NCBI RefSeq assembly: GCF_014200375.1
Contig: NZ_JACHBP010000001.1
Coordinates: forward strand, 1,922,001 to 1,986,000
Length of the DNA: 64,000 bases
Direction of reading: 5' to 3'
DNA from: Terrimesophilobacter mesophilus
GTDB lineage: Bacteria > Actinomycetota > Actinomycetes > Actinomycetales > Microbacteriaceae
Shown: positions 53,230-62,393 of the stretch, one piece after another
How positions within the stretch are numbered: the stretch's first letter is position 1
Layout: every line of letters starts with the position of its first letter
The notes under the pieces: model-generated
Seen by the model: the letters and a program-made list of their open reading frames with translations, nothing else
Told to the model about the DNA's origin: nothing
The model's database searches: none
Position numbers and translations under genes: made by a program

Positions 53230-56200
53230 CTAGTACTGATGCACGGATTTGTCACGGTCGGATATATCGGAATCCGACTGGGTGGACTCCGCGTCGACCG
53301 CGGCGTCATCCTCACTCTCCGGGTGGGCCCGGAACCAGAGGTAGACGCCGATGCAGAGGGCGGCGAACGCAAGGAGTACGACGAGCCAGATCCAGAACGG
53401 CCCGCTGATGTCACCCCAGAGCGCCCCGCTCGGGACGACGATGACGAAGAACGCGACGAGAGTCAGCACATAGGTGCCGATCCACTGCCACCGTGAATTC
53501 CGGAAGACCGTGCGCCCGTCGAGGAATCCGATCGGGAGCAGTCCGATCACGAGCCCGGAGATCCCCTCTGTCGCGATGGCCACGATCGAGTCGTCCACGA
53601 GCGCACCCGCGAACGTTCCGGGTGCCACGACGCCCGAGAAGAAGCTGTAGCCGATCCAGCCGAGCACGGACAGTCCGAGAATGACGCCGAACCAGGTCAG
53701 GACCGCGCGCGACTCCTCTTTCAGGCTCGCGGATGCGCTCAGCGACAAACCGAGCACCAGACCGACGAGGAGCCCCGGAGCGAAGTCGAGAGCGCGGGAC
53801 AGGATCACGCCGACGATCGCGACGACCAGTCCGAACGGTTGCAACTCGATCACGGAGGTGATGTTCCAGCGCCGTTTGAGGATGATCCCGGTGACGGCGT
53901 TCGCGATGAATCCGAGCACGAACATGCCGATGGCGCAGGCGAGGAAGAGCCGCAGCGACGCAAGGTCGAAACCGAACCGAGGATCCGCGAAGCTCAGGAT
54001 GAGAGCCGCGAGCGTGGTCAGGGCGAGGCCGCCGACCGCTGGGGTGCGCTTCAACCGGTCGCGCAGCCTGGCGAGCCACGGCATCCGGACCCTGGGGATC
54101 CTGCCGAAGATCCGCTCGTAGTTCTCATCGAGTGTCGAGTTGAGGATCTCGGCGGGAAACGCGACCAGAAAGAGCAGGGCGAGGCTGCTCGCGGCCGCCG
54201 CTCCGATGACGAGCGGGTTGGAGATGATGTCCTGCAGTGTCGGGAGGGCATTGCTGAGCTGGTTCGGGGAGGACGGCGTATCCCTGCTCTCGGATCCCAC
54301 CGGATCCCCGGTGCCGGTCGTCGTCGCCCCATCGGTCGGGGATGCTGGAACGACCGGCTGCGGGATCGCCGGCGGTGGCGCCGCGACGACGGTCACCGGC
54401 AGTTCGCTGGTCTGGGGTTCGCCCGTGAGCGGAGTCACGGTCACGACGTAGTGGTGAGCTCCCGGTTCGACGGTGCTCGGGATGACCGTATTGAGCGTGA
54501 AGGTGCCGTCGTCGCGCACCATCGCCGTTCCGAGGTCGACAGGGGTCGAGTGGAGCTCGGCGGACACCGTTGCCCCCGCCGGCAGGTCGGACCCCGTGAG
54601 CGTGACGTTCTGTCCGGGAGCGGGAGCATTGGAGTCGCTCGCGAACTGGAGGAACCAGTTCAGGCCGAGCGTGGGGAGGATCACGGGGGCCGGTGGCGGA
54701 GCCACGACGGTCAACTGGAGGCGCACCACCGGCGCGCCGCTCGAGTTTCCCGCCGCGTCGGTCTGCGAGAAGCCGAAGTAGTAGACGCCGGGGCTCAGCG
54801 TGTTCTTCACGGTGCAGGTGAATCCGCCTTCGCCGATGACGAGCGGGGATTCGTCGCACGCGACGGGAGCGGATCCGCCGACGTAGATGCGAGCGGTTGC
54901 CCCGTACTCTCCGGTTCCCGTGATGACCGGATGCGTCTCTTTCGTCGAGGCGCGCATCACGCCTCCTGAGGACGGGCCGGATGGCGTCGTCACGCTCGGC
55001 GCCCCCGGGGCGATCGTGTCCACGTCGAAGTGAATGTACGGGCTGGCGAGGGGGGAGGAGTTCAGGGCGGCATCCGTCTGCCCGAAGAAGACGTCGTAAG
55101 TGCCATCCGGAGTCATCGGGGTCGTCAGCTGGCACGTCCAGTTGCCGCTCGCGTCGACGATCGTCGGCGTGATCATGCACGCGTTCCCGACGATATCGAG
55201 CGTCGCCCCCGGCTCGCCGGTCCCGGTCACGGTCGCTCCCGTGCTGTTCGTGATCACGGTGTTCGTGCCGAGCGCGACGTTCCCGATCGGCGAGGTGACG
55301 ACGGGCGGCATCGGCGGTGTGGTGTCCGTGTAGGTGAGCGCGAGCTGCTCGTCGGGGGACCCCATGTAGTTCGTATTGCCTGCGGGGTCGGTCTGCTGGC
55401 TTCCGAAGACGTAGACGCCGGATGTGGGGAGTGCCACCGCGAGCGTGCACGACCACGCACCGGTGTTGTCGGCGACGGGCGCCCCGCCCTGGCAGGCGAC
55501 CTCCGAATAGTTCTGCCACAAGTAGATCGTGGAGCCCGGCTCTGCGATGCCGGAGATCGTCGGATTCGGGTCCGTCGATGCGGAGTGCAGTTCCCCAGAG
55601 CCGTCGACCGTCCCGGCAGGCCCGGTGATGTCGGTATTGGGCGGCGAGAGCACGGTGTCGATGTGCAGGGTGCGGGAGGAGGAGAAGATCGTGGTCGCAC
55701 CGAACGTCGTCTGGACCAGGTAGGTGTAGTCGCCGTCCGGGACCGTAGCGGAGGTGCAATTCCAGGTCTGGTTGACGACTGTGCCCCCGCAGAAATGCGT
55801 GGTGAAGTCACTCGAATAAACGTCGAAGTATGTGCCGTCCGACGTTCCCTGGAATGTGGGCTGGTAGTCGTTCGTGTACAGGCCGTCGGCTGGGCCGGTG
55901 ATCGTGGGTGCGTTGACGACGGTGATGGTGATCGCCGGTCCTGGCGCCGACGACGCGGGGACGGCATCCGTCGCGATCGCACGAATGTAGTTGGTGCCGA
56001 GCGCGAGCGTTCCGGTCGGCGAACTGCAGTACCACGCGGTGCCCGACAGGCTCTGGGGGATCGAACAGTACGGAGTGTAGTTCAGCCCATCCTGGGATGC
56101 CTCGACGTCGATCTGGGAGGTGCCGAGCTCATTGCTGCCCTGCACTGACGGCTGGTCGCTCGCGGTGATCCACGGGTCGGCGAACGTCTGGTCCACCAGG

Positions 56201-56301
56201 GGCGGAGCCGGTGCGGCGAACGCGGCCGTGCTTCCGGCAAGGATCGAAGCCAGTATGAGGGCGCTGACGGCAATGCCGGCACCCAGCTTGCGTCGAATCA
56301 C
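53230..56301 (-). CDS. Second Ig-repeat surface protein with nine-helix membrane module (paralogue)
   Basis: The 1,023-residue protein has the same layout as its downstream neighbour: signal peptide ending near AFA-APA, five Ig-like repeats with paired cysteines (ends WYC, WNC, WSC, WTC, FTC), an ITLTGSDLPAG-like domain ([23 protein letters not shown]), a Pro/Thr linker and nine helices. The membrane part matches most closely, for example LRLFLACAIGMFVLGFIANAVTG and LLPIGFLDGRTVF. The HExxH site is again missing (FIANA). AGGAGAAG precedes its ATG. It is probably the older or parental copy. The closeness to a protein O-mannosyltransferase and the Thr/Ser-rich repeats suggest glycosylated ectodomains (inference). 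Confidence 0.75.
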   Translation of the reverse strand: MIRRKLGAGIAVSALILASILAGSTAAFAAPAPPLVDQTFADPWITASDQPSVQGSNELGTSQIDVEASQDGLNYTPYCSIPQSLSGTAWYCSSPTGTLALGTNYIRAIATDAVPASSAPGPAITITVVNAPTITGPADGLYTNDYQPTFQGTSDGTYFDVYSSDFTTHFCGGTVVNQTWNCTSATVPDGDYTYLVQTTFGATTIFSSSRTLHIDTVLSPPNTDITGPAGTVDGSGELHSASTDPNPTISGIAEPGSTIYLWQNYSEVACQGGAPVADNTGAWSCTLAVALPTSGVYVFGSQQTDPAGNTNYMGSPDEQLALTYTDTTPPMPPVVTSPIGNVALGTNTVITNSTGATVTGTGEPGATLDIVGNACMITPTIVDASGNWTCQLTTPMTPDGTYDVFFGQTDAALNSSPLASPYIHFDVDTIAPGAPSVTTPSGPSSGGVMRASTKETHPVITGTGEYGATARIYVGGSAPVACDESPLVIGEGGFTCTVKNTLSPGVYYFGFSQTDAAGNSSGAPVVRLQLTVVAPPPAPVILPTLGLNWFLQFASDSNAPAPGQNVTLTGSDLPAGATVSAELHSTPVDLGTAMVRDDGTFTLNTVIPSTVEPGAHHYVVTVTPLTGEPQTSELPVTVVAAPPPAIPQPVVPASPTDGATTTGTGDPVGSESRDTPSSPNQLSNALPTLQDIISNPLVIGAAAASSLALLFLVAFPAEILNSTLDENYERIFGRIPRVRMPWLARLRDRLKRTPAVGGLALTTLAALILSFADPRFGFDLASLRLFLACAIGMFVLGFIANAVTGIILKRRWNITSVIELQPFGLVVAIVGVILSRALDFAPGLLVGLVLGLSLSASASLKEESRAVLTWFGVILGLSVLGWIGYSFFSGVVAPGTFAGALVDDSIVAIATEGISGLVIGLLPIGFLDGRTVFRNSRWQWIGTYVLTLVAFFVIVVPSGALWGDISGPFWIWLVVLLAFAALCIGVYLWFRAHPESEDDAAVDAESTQSDSDISDRDKSVHQY
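53231..53240 (-). promoter_or_regulatory. Shared upstream element (first copy, for the 50035-53136 gene)
   Basis: ATCAGTACTA (minus strand) lies about 95 nt upstream of the start at 53136, overlapping the stop codon of the paralogue upstream. The same decamer sits about 82 nt before that paralogue, and both also share TACCCGA nearer the start. A common regulator is possible; a duplication relic is the alternative. Confidence 0.4.
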
Positions 56302-56382
56302 GGCGGACTTCTCCTAGCGCAGGCGCCAGCAGGGGGCTGACTTTCGGGTATACCGGTATGCGAGACCGGCAGTCCATAAACA

Positions 56383-56392
56383 TAGTACTGAT
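56383..56392 (-). promoter_or_regulatory. Shared upstream element (second copy, for the 53230-56301 gene)
   Basis: The same ATCAGTACTA (minus strand) decamer at 56383-56392 lies about 82 nt before the start at 56301. The region 56302-56436 otherwise holds only AT-rich promoter-like sequence (TATACCGGTATG near 56349) and the ribosome-binding site; no gene is seen. Confidence 0.4.
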
Positions 56393-56436
56393 TCGAGACT
56401 CTGTCAGCACTCGCCTCCGGGGTGGGGACGAGCCGG

Positions 56437-58143
56437 TCAGCGCCAGGTCGGAAGCCAGTAGTGCAACTGGATGAATTCCAGCGGCACCTGCATGCCCGTC
56501 CAGAGCGGGAAGAAGAACGCGCTCACGAGTACCATCGCGACGAGGATGACCGCGATGAGCCGGATGCCTCCCACCCGTCGCCAGGTCTCATCCGATCGTT
56601 TCCCGAGAAGCAGTCCCATGACGAACACGAGCCCCAGGATGAGGAACGGCTCGAACACGATCGTGTAGAACTGGAAGACCGTGCGGTTCAGGTACAGGAG
56701 CCAGGGCAGGTAGCCGACCGCGAGCCCGGTGAGGATGGCGCCGACCTGCCATTCGCGATACCGGACGACCCGGTACACGAGGTAGACGGCGGCCGCGACT
56801 GCTCCCCACCAGATGAACGGGTTCGCGATCCCGGTGATCGACTCGCCGCACCGGGTGACGGCGCATCCGTTCTGCCCGAAATCGCTGCCCTGGTAGAACA
56901 TCGCGGTGGGCCGGATCATGAGCAGCCAGGTGAGCGGATTCGCCTGGTAGCCATGCGGCTGGTGTTCGCCGATGTGGTACGCGTACGCGCTCGCCTGGTA
57001 ATGCCAGAAATTCTGGAAGTCGACGGGCACCCACGCGAGCAGGCCCTGCCACGTGCTGCCGGTCTGCTGCACCCAGTGCCGGTAGTAGCCGCCGTCCGTC
57101 ACGAACCAGCCGGTCCAGGTCACGAGGTACGCGACGAGGGCGATGGGCACGGTGAGCAGGAAGCTCACCGGCGCCTGCTTGAATGCGACGCCACTGCCGA
57201 AGAAGGTGACCCCCGCCCTCCTGCGGGCGACCGCATCGACGACGAGTGTGTAGACCGCGAACCCGGCGAGGAAGTACAGTCCATTCCACTTCACCGCGCT
57301 CGCCAGCCCGAAGGCCAGGCCCGCGGCGACCAGCCACGGACGCCACCACAGGGCCGGCCCCCAGTCGATCGAGCGTCCCGCCTCCGCGCGTCGTCGTCGC
57401 CAGCGTTCGAGCCGTCTGGCGCTGTGCCCCCGGTCGAGCAGGATGGCGCCGAAACCGAGCATGACGAACAAGGTCAGGATGCCGTCCAGCAGGGCCACGC
57501 GAGACATCACAATCGCGTTGCCGTCGATCGCGAGGAGTCCTCCCGCGATGGTCGCCAGCAGGGTCGAGTGGAACAGCCCCCTCGCGATGACCGCGACGAG
57601 CGCGACGAGGAGGATGCCCGCGATGGCGGTGCTGATCCGCCAGCCGACGGCATCCTGGGCGCCGAAGATCGCAAGGCCCAGCGCGATGATCCACTTGCCG
57701 AGCGGGGGGTGGACGACGAACGAGCCGTCGGTCAGGTACTGGTCGACATCCCCCGCATTGAAGGACGCATCCGCTTCGGCCGGCCACCGTGCCTCGTAGC
57801 CGAGGTGCATGAGAGTCCAGGAGTCCTTGACGTAGTACGTCTCGTCGAAGACGAGGGAGTGCGGTGACCCGAGATTCCAGAGTCGAAGCACCGCTGCGAG
57901 CAGGGTGACGGCGATCGGTCCGCCCCAGGCCCAGACGCGCTGTCTCGCCGGCGTGGAGAGCATCCGACCCCACCATGCGTCGGGGCGGGAGCCGAGTGGT
58001 TCGACCCAGTGTGCTCCGGTCGAGCCGCCGGCCCCGGTCGGCCCCGTCGAGGCCCGGATCACGGCAGGCTCATGAGGGGAGGCTGCGGTCGAGACCGGCC
58101 CGGTCGCCGCGATGAGCTCATCGAAGTCGCGTTCACCGGTCAC
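56437..58143 (-). CDS. pmt: Protein O-mannosyltransferase (Pmt, dolichyl/polyprenyl-P-Man type)
   Basis: The 568-residue protein (GTG start) has a hydrophilic head and then about ten helices. The first loop carries VFDETYYVKDSW, the acidic catalytic motif of GT39, and HPPLGKWIIALG is the family marker. The later part has WQGLLAWVPVDFQNFWHYQASAYAYHI and a helical C-terminal end. It moves mannose from polyprenyl-phosphate to Ser/Thr of exported proteins. In mycobacteria the orthologue (Rv1002c) is also next to rsmI (Rv1003). It is divergent from rsmI and next to two Ig-repeat surface proteins, which are plausible substrates. Confidence 0.92.
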   Translation of the reverse strand: MTGERDFDELIAATGPVSTAASPHEPAVIRASTGPTGAGGSTGAHWVEPLGSRPDAWWGRMLSTPARQRVWAWGGPIAVTLLAAVLRLWNLGSPHSLVFDETYYVKDSWTLMHLGYEARWPAEADASFNAGDVDQYLTDGSFVVHPPLGKWIIALGLAIFGAQDAVGWRISTAIAGILLVALVAVIARGLFHSTLLATIAGGLLAIDGNAIVMSRVALLDGILTLFVMLGFGAILLDRGHSARRLERWRRRRAEAGRSIDWGPALWWRPWLVAAGLAFGLASAVKWNGLYFLAGFAVYTLVVDAVARRRAGVTFFGSGVAFKQAPVSFLLTVPIALVAYLVTWTGWFVTDGGYYRHWVQQTGSTWQGLLAWVPVDFQNFWHYQASAYAYHIGEHQPHGYQANPLTWLLMIRPTAMFYQGSDFGQNGCAVTRCGESITGIANPFIWWGAVAAAVYLVYRVVRYREWQVGAILTGLAVGYLPWLLYLNRTVFQFYTIVFEPFLILGLVFVMGLLLGKRSDETWRRVGGIRLIAVILVAMVLVSAFFFPLWTGMQVPLEFIQLHYWLPTWR

Positions 58144-58191
58144 CTCGCAATGCTAACCAGCAACGCCCGGTGCCCGATGCCACAATGGGGT

Positions 58192-59001
58192 GTGATCATC
58201 CTCGCGGCGACGCCGATCGGGAATCTCGGCGACGCATCGCGGCGGCTCGTCGAGGCGCTCGAGAACGCCGAGATCATCGCTGCAGAGGACACCCGCACGA
58301 CCATTCAGCTCCTCCGCGCCCTCGGCGTCGACAACCGGCCGCGCCTCATCGCCATGCACGAGCACAATGAGGTCGAGAAGGCGGCTGAGATCGTGGAGCT
58401 CGCCCGCGACACCGATGTGCTCGTGCTGACGGATGCCGGGATGCCGGCCATCAGCGATCCGGGCTTCCCGCTCGTGGCTGCCGCGGCCGCCGCGGGAGTG
58501 GCTGTGACGGTGATCCCCGGGCCGAGCGCGGTGCTCGCAGCGCTCGCCGTCTCCGGCCTCCCGACCGACCGCTTCACGTTCGAAGGGTTCGTGCCCAGGA
58601 GGTCGCGGGCCGCGTGGTTCGCCGCGCTCGCGCGCGAAGAGCGGACGATGGTGTTCTTCGAGTCGCCGCACCGGTTGGCGGAGTCGCTCGCGGACCTGGT
58701 GACGGCGCTCGGTCCGGATCGCCGGGTCGTCGTCGCGCGCGAGCTCACGAAGCTGTACGAGGAGGTGGTGCGCGGTACGGCCGCCGAACTCGTTGCGTGG
58801 GCGGGATCCGGGGTCAAGGGCGAGATCTGCATCGTCGTGGAAGGCGCGGTGCCGGCGTCCACCGGACTCGACGACGGCGTCGCACAGGTGCTCGCACTCG
58901 TCACCACGGGCACGAGTCTCAAGGATGCCGCGGCCGAGGTCGCCGAGGCCACGGGGCTCGGTCGCCGAGAGCTCTACCAGGGCGCGCTCGCACAGAAGTA
59001 A
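58192..59001 (+). CDS. rsmI: 16S rRNA (cytidine(1402)-2'-O)-methyltransferase
   Basis: The GTG at 58192 gives the usual first strand VIILAATPIGNLGDAS; an ATG at 58177 is also in frame. The 269-residue SPOUT-like/tetrapyrrole-methylase-fold protein has AEDTRTTIQLLRALG, TDAGMPAISDPGFPLV (SAM site), IPGPSAVLAALAVSGLPTDRFTFEGF and FFESPHRLAESLADL. It methylates the ribose of C1402 in the decoding centre. It starts the conserved rsmI-metG-tatD-rsmA-ispE row. Confidence 0.93.
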   Translation: MIILAATPIGNLGDASRRLVEALENAEIIAAEDTRTTIQLLRALGVDNRPRLIAMHEHNEVEKAAEIVELARDTDVLVLTDAGMPAISDPGFPLVAAAAAAGVAVTVIPGPSAVLAALAVSGLPTDRFTFEGFVPRRSRAAWFAALAREERTMVFFESPHRLAESLADLVTALGPDRRVVVARELTKLYEEVVRGTAAELVAWAGSGVKGEICIVVEGAVPASTGLDDGVAQVLALVTTGTSLKDAAAEVAEATGLGRRELYQGALAQK

Positions 59002-59032
59002 TGGGCGAGCGCGCCCGATTAGGATTGAGCGC

Positions 59033-60607
59033 ATGGCCGCCGACCATTCCTTTTTCATTGCGACACCGATCTTCTATGTGAACGACGTGCCGCACATCGG
59101 CCACGCCTACACCGAGGTCGCCGCGGACGTGCTCGCGCGCTGGCACCGGCAGGCCGGGGATGACACCTGGTTCCTCACCGGAACGGACGAGCACGGTGAG
59201 AAGATCCTGCGCACAGCGGTCGCGAACAACACGACACCGAAGGCCTGGGCGGACGACCTCGTCGAGCGGGCGTGGAAGCCGCTGCTCAACACGATCGACA
59301 TCGCGAACGACGACTTCATCCGCACGACGGATGCCCGCCACGAGAACGGCGTCACGATCTTCCTGCAGAAGCTCTACGACGACGGCTACATCTACCTGGG
59401 CGAGTTCGAGGGTTACTACTGCGTCGGCTGCGAGGAGTACAAGCAGCAGAGCGAGCTCGTCCCAGGGACGGGCGAGTTCGAGGGCGTGCTCGTGTGCGCC
59501 ATCCACTCGAAGCCGGTGGAGATCCTCAAGGAGACCAACTACTTCTTCCGGCTGAGCGATTTCGGCCAGAAGCTCCTCGACCTGTACGAGGCCGACCCGC
59601 ACTTCGTGCAGCCGGAGAGCGTGCGCAACGAGATCATCCAGTTCGTCAAGCAGGGCCTTCGCGACCTGTCGATCTCCCGCTCGAGCTTCGACTGGGGCAT
59701 CCCGATCCCCTGGGATTCGACCCATGTCGTCTATGTGTGGTTCGAGGCGCTTCTCAACTATGTGACGGCGATCGGATACGGGACCGACCAGGTGCAGTTC
59801 GATCGCCGCTGGCCCGCGGTTCAGCTCGTGGGCAAGGACATCGCGCGATTCCACGCCGTCATCTGGCCGGCCATGCTCATGGCGGCGGGGCTGGATGTCC
59901 CGAAGCAGGTGTTCGGGCACGGCTGGCTGCTCGTGGGCGGCGAGAAGATGTCCAAGTCGAAGCTCACCGGCATCGCGCCGACCGAGATCACCGACACGTT
60001 CGGCTCCGACGCGTTCCGGTTCTATTTCCTGAGCGCGATCAACTTCGGGCAGGATGGCTCGTTCAGCTGGGAGGATCTCTCCGCCCGGTATCATGCGGAA
60101 TTGGCGAACGGATTCGGCAACCTCGCATCCCGCGCGATCGCGATGACGGTCAAGTACTTCGACGGGCTCGTGCCGGCGCCGAGCACCTACACCGAGGCCG
60201 ACCTCGCCATCCAGCGCGCCGTGTCGACTGCGGCATCCGGCGCTGATGCCGCTATCGAACGCCTCGCGATCAACGAGGCCATCGATGCGATCTGGACGAT
60301 CGTCGACGATCTGAACGGGTACATCACGGTGCAGGAGCCCTGGGTGCTCGCGAAATCGGATGCCGACCGCGAGCGGCTGGGAACGGTGCTGTACACGGTC
60401 GCTGAAGGACTGCGCGCCCTCGCCGTGCTGCTGTCGCCGGTCATGCCCCGCGCAACGGCGACGCTGTGGGACGCACTCGGTGCCGCCGGTGAGCTCACCG
60501 AGCAGCCGATTCGCGAGGCGGGAGCCTGGGGCCGCCTGTCGCCCGGGAGCAGAGTGTCGTCGATCGAACCCCTGTTCCCGCGCATCGAGACTGCACACGC
60601 CTCCTGA
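59033..60607 (+). CDS. metG: Methionyl-tRNA synthetase
   Basis: The 524-residue synthetase has the class I signatures HIGH (21-24) and KMSKSK (305-310), plus GTDEHGEKI and the zinc-knuckle-like segment YYCVGCEEYKQQSELV with one CxxC pair. There is no C-terminal tRNA-binding (Trbp111-like) extension, as in the mycobacterial enzyme. It charges tRNA-Met. The ATG at 59033 is set by AGGA 9 nt upstream; it follows rsmI by 31 nt. Confidence 0.96.
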   Translation: MAADHSFFIATPIFYVNDVPHIGHAYTEVAADVLARWHRQAGDDTWFLTGTDEHGEKILRTAVANNTTPKAWADDLVERAWKPLLNTIDIANDDFIRTTDARHENGVTIFLQKLYDDGYIYLGEFEGYYCVGCEEYKQQSELVPGTGEFEGVLVCAIHSKPVEILKETNYFFRLSDFGQKLLDLYEADPHFVQPESVRNEIIQFVKQGLRDLSISRSSFDWGIPIPWDSTHVVYVWFEALLNYVTAIGYGTDQVQFDRRWPAVQLVGKDIARFHAVIWPAMLMAAGLDVPKQVFGHGWLLVGGEKMSKSKLTGIAPTEITDTFGSDAFRFYFLSAINFGQDGSFSWEDLSARYHAELANGFGNLASRAIAMTVKYFDGLVPAPSTYTEADLAIQRAVSTAASGADAAIERLAINEAIDAIWTIVDDLNGYITVQEPWVLAKSDADRERLGTVLYTVAEGLRALAVLLSPVMPRATATLWDALGAAGELTEQPIREAGAWGRLSPGSRVSSIEPLFPRIETAHAS

Positions 60608-60621
60608 TCAGCGAAGGCATC

Positions 60622-61551
60622 ATGAGCGAATCGAACTACATCCGCCAGCGGGACACCACGACCGAGCACGGGCAGACGCGCGATCTCAGCTATCCACCGC
60701 TTCCGGAACCATTGCCTGTCGCCGTGTACGACAACCACGCCCACCTCGAGATCGAAGACGGCGATCTGTCGACCGGTTCGAGCCCGATGGACTACCGGGC
60801 GCATCTCGACAGGGCGGGCGCCGTCGGCATCAAGGGCGTCATCCAGGTCGGCGGCGATCTGGAGACCTCGCGCTGGTCCGCGGACGTATCCGAACTCGAT
60901 CCGCGATTGCTCGCCGCTGTCGCCATCCACCCGAACGAGGCGCCGAACTACGAGGCGGCGGGGACGCTGGATTCCGCCATCGCAGAAATCGACGAACTCG
61001 CATCCCGCCCCAGAGTGAGAGCCATCGGCGAGACCGGGCTGGACTTCTTCCGCACCGGCGACGACGGCAGGGCCGCACAGTTCCGATCGTTCGAGGCGCA
61101 CATCGCCATCGCGAAGAAGCATGACCTCGCGATGCAGATCCACGACCGTGACGCGCACGACGAGGTGATCGCCACCCTGCTGCGGGTCGGGGCTCCCGAC
61201 CGCACGGTGTTCCACTGCTTCTCCGGCGATGCCGACATGGCGGGGCTCTGCGCGGACCACGGCTGGTACCTGTCCTTCGCCGGCACCGTCACGTTCAAGA
61301 ACGCGTCGAACCTGCGGGAGGCGCTGTCCGTCATCCCGCGGGACCGCATCCTCGTCGAGACGGATGCCCCCTTCCTCACCCCAGTACCGTTCCGCGGTCG
61401 CCCGAATTCCCCGTACCTGATCCCGACCACGCTCCGCGCAATCGCCGTGCACCTCGGCGCCGACCTCGCGGAACTCGGAGCGCAGGTCGCCGCGAACACG
61501 GAGCGCGTCTACGGTTCGTGGGGCATCGAACCCGTCCCGCAGCGACCATGA
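60622..61551 (+). CDS. tatD: TatD-family metal-dependent DNase/hydrolase
   Basis: The 309-residue TIM-barrel protein has the metal ligands DNHAHLE (D and H), AIGETGLDFF (E), MQIHDRDAHDE (H), VFHCFSGD (H) and ILVETDAPFLTP (D). TatD enzymes are 3'-5' exonucleases for DNA ends and oxidative damage. A longer N-terminal head (residues 1-33, ESNYIRQRDTTTEHGQTRDLSYP) precedes the barrel. The last bases overlap the rsmA start (ATGA). Confidence 0.92.
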   Translation: MSESNYIRQRDTTTEHGQTRDLSYPPLPEPLPVAVYDNHAHLEIEDGDLSTGSSPMDYRAHLDRAGAVGIKGVIQVGGDLETSRWSADVSELDPRLLAAVAIHPNEAPNYEAAGTLDSAIAEIDELASRPRVRAIGETGLDFFRTGDDGRAAQFRSFEAHIAIAKKHDLAMQIHDRDAHDEVIATLLRVGAPDRTVFHCFSGDADMAGLCADHGWYLSFAGTVTFKNASNLREALSVIPRDRILVETDAPFLTPVPFRGRPNSPYLIPTTLRAIAVHLGADLAELGAQVAANTERVYGSWGIEPVPQRP

Positions 61552-62384
61552 CGGGCCCCGGGGCGTACCTGGGGCCGGCAGAGATCCGCGATCTCGCCGC
61601 ACTCCTCGACCTGTCCCCGACCAAGAAGCTCGGCCAGAACTTCGTCGTGGATGCCAATACCGTGCGGAAGATCGTGTCGGTGGCCGGCGTCCTGCCGGGT
61701 GAGACCGTGCTCGAAGTCGGACCCGGCCTCGGATCGCTCACGCTCGGCCTGCTGTCGGCGGGGGCATCCGTCGTCGCGGTGGAGATCGACCGTCGGCTCG
61801 CGGACCAGTTGCCGGCCACGGTGTTGGCCCTGCTTCCGGATGCGGAGCTGAGGGTGGTGCACGCCGACGCCATGGCTGTCGTCGAACTACCGTCCGTGCC
61901 CCGACGACTCGTCGCAAACCTCCCGTACAACATCTCGGTGCCGGTGTTGCTGCACCTGCTCGAATACTTCCCGTCACTGCAGTCCGGACTCGTCATGGTC
62001 CAGGCCGAGGTCGGCCAGCGGATCGCCGCGAGCCCCGGATCCAGGGTGTACGGGGGTCCGAGCGTCAAGGCCGCCTGGTACGGCCAGTGGCGCACGGCGG
62101 GCCAGGTGAGCCGCCAGGTGTTCTGGCCGGTACCGAACGTCGACTCGATCCTCGTCGGATTCGAGCGAAGGGCGACACCATTCGGGAGCGAGCAGGAGCG
62201 CAAGGCGACGTTCGCTCTCGTCGATGCGGCATTCGGGCAGCGCCGCAAGATGCTGCGGCAGTCGCTGGCCGGGGTGCTCGGCGCCGGTGCGGCATCCGTT
62301 CTCGAACGGGCGGGCATCGCCTCGACGCGACGTGCAGAGGAATTGAGCGTCGATGACTTTCTCGCGATTGCCCGCGTCGACTAG
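61548..62384 (+). CDS. rsmA: 16S rRNA (adenine(1518)-N6/adenine(1519)-N6)-dimethyltransferase (KsgA)
   Basis: The 278-residue enzyme has KKLGQNFVVDANTVRKIV at the start, the SAM motifs VLEVGPGLGSLTLGL and VEIDRRLADQL, the catalytic NLPYNIS and the C-terminal substrate region FWPVPNVDSILVGFER. It dimethylates two adenines in helix 45 of 16S rRNA. Its ATG at 61548 overlaps the tatD stop by 4 nt. In mycobacteria and many actinobacteria rpfB lies between tatD and ksgA; here there is no room for it. Confidence 0.95.
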   Translation: MTGPGAYLGPAEIRDLAALLDLSPTKKLGQNFVVDANTVRKIVSVAGVLPGETVLEVGPGLGSLTLGLLSAGASVVAVEIDRRLADQLPATVLALLPDAELRVVHADAMAVVELPSVPRRLVANLPYNISVPVLLHLLEYFPSLQSGLVMVQAEVGQRIAASPGSRVYGGPSVKAAWYGQWRTAGQVSRQVFWPVPNVDSILVGFERRATPFGSEQERKATFALVDAAFGQRRKMLRQSLAGVLGAGAASVLERAGIASTRRAEELSVDDFLAIARVD

Positions 62385-62393
62385 CGTTACGCC

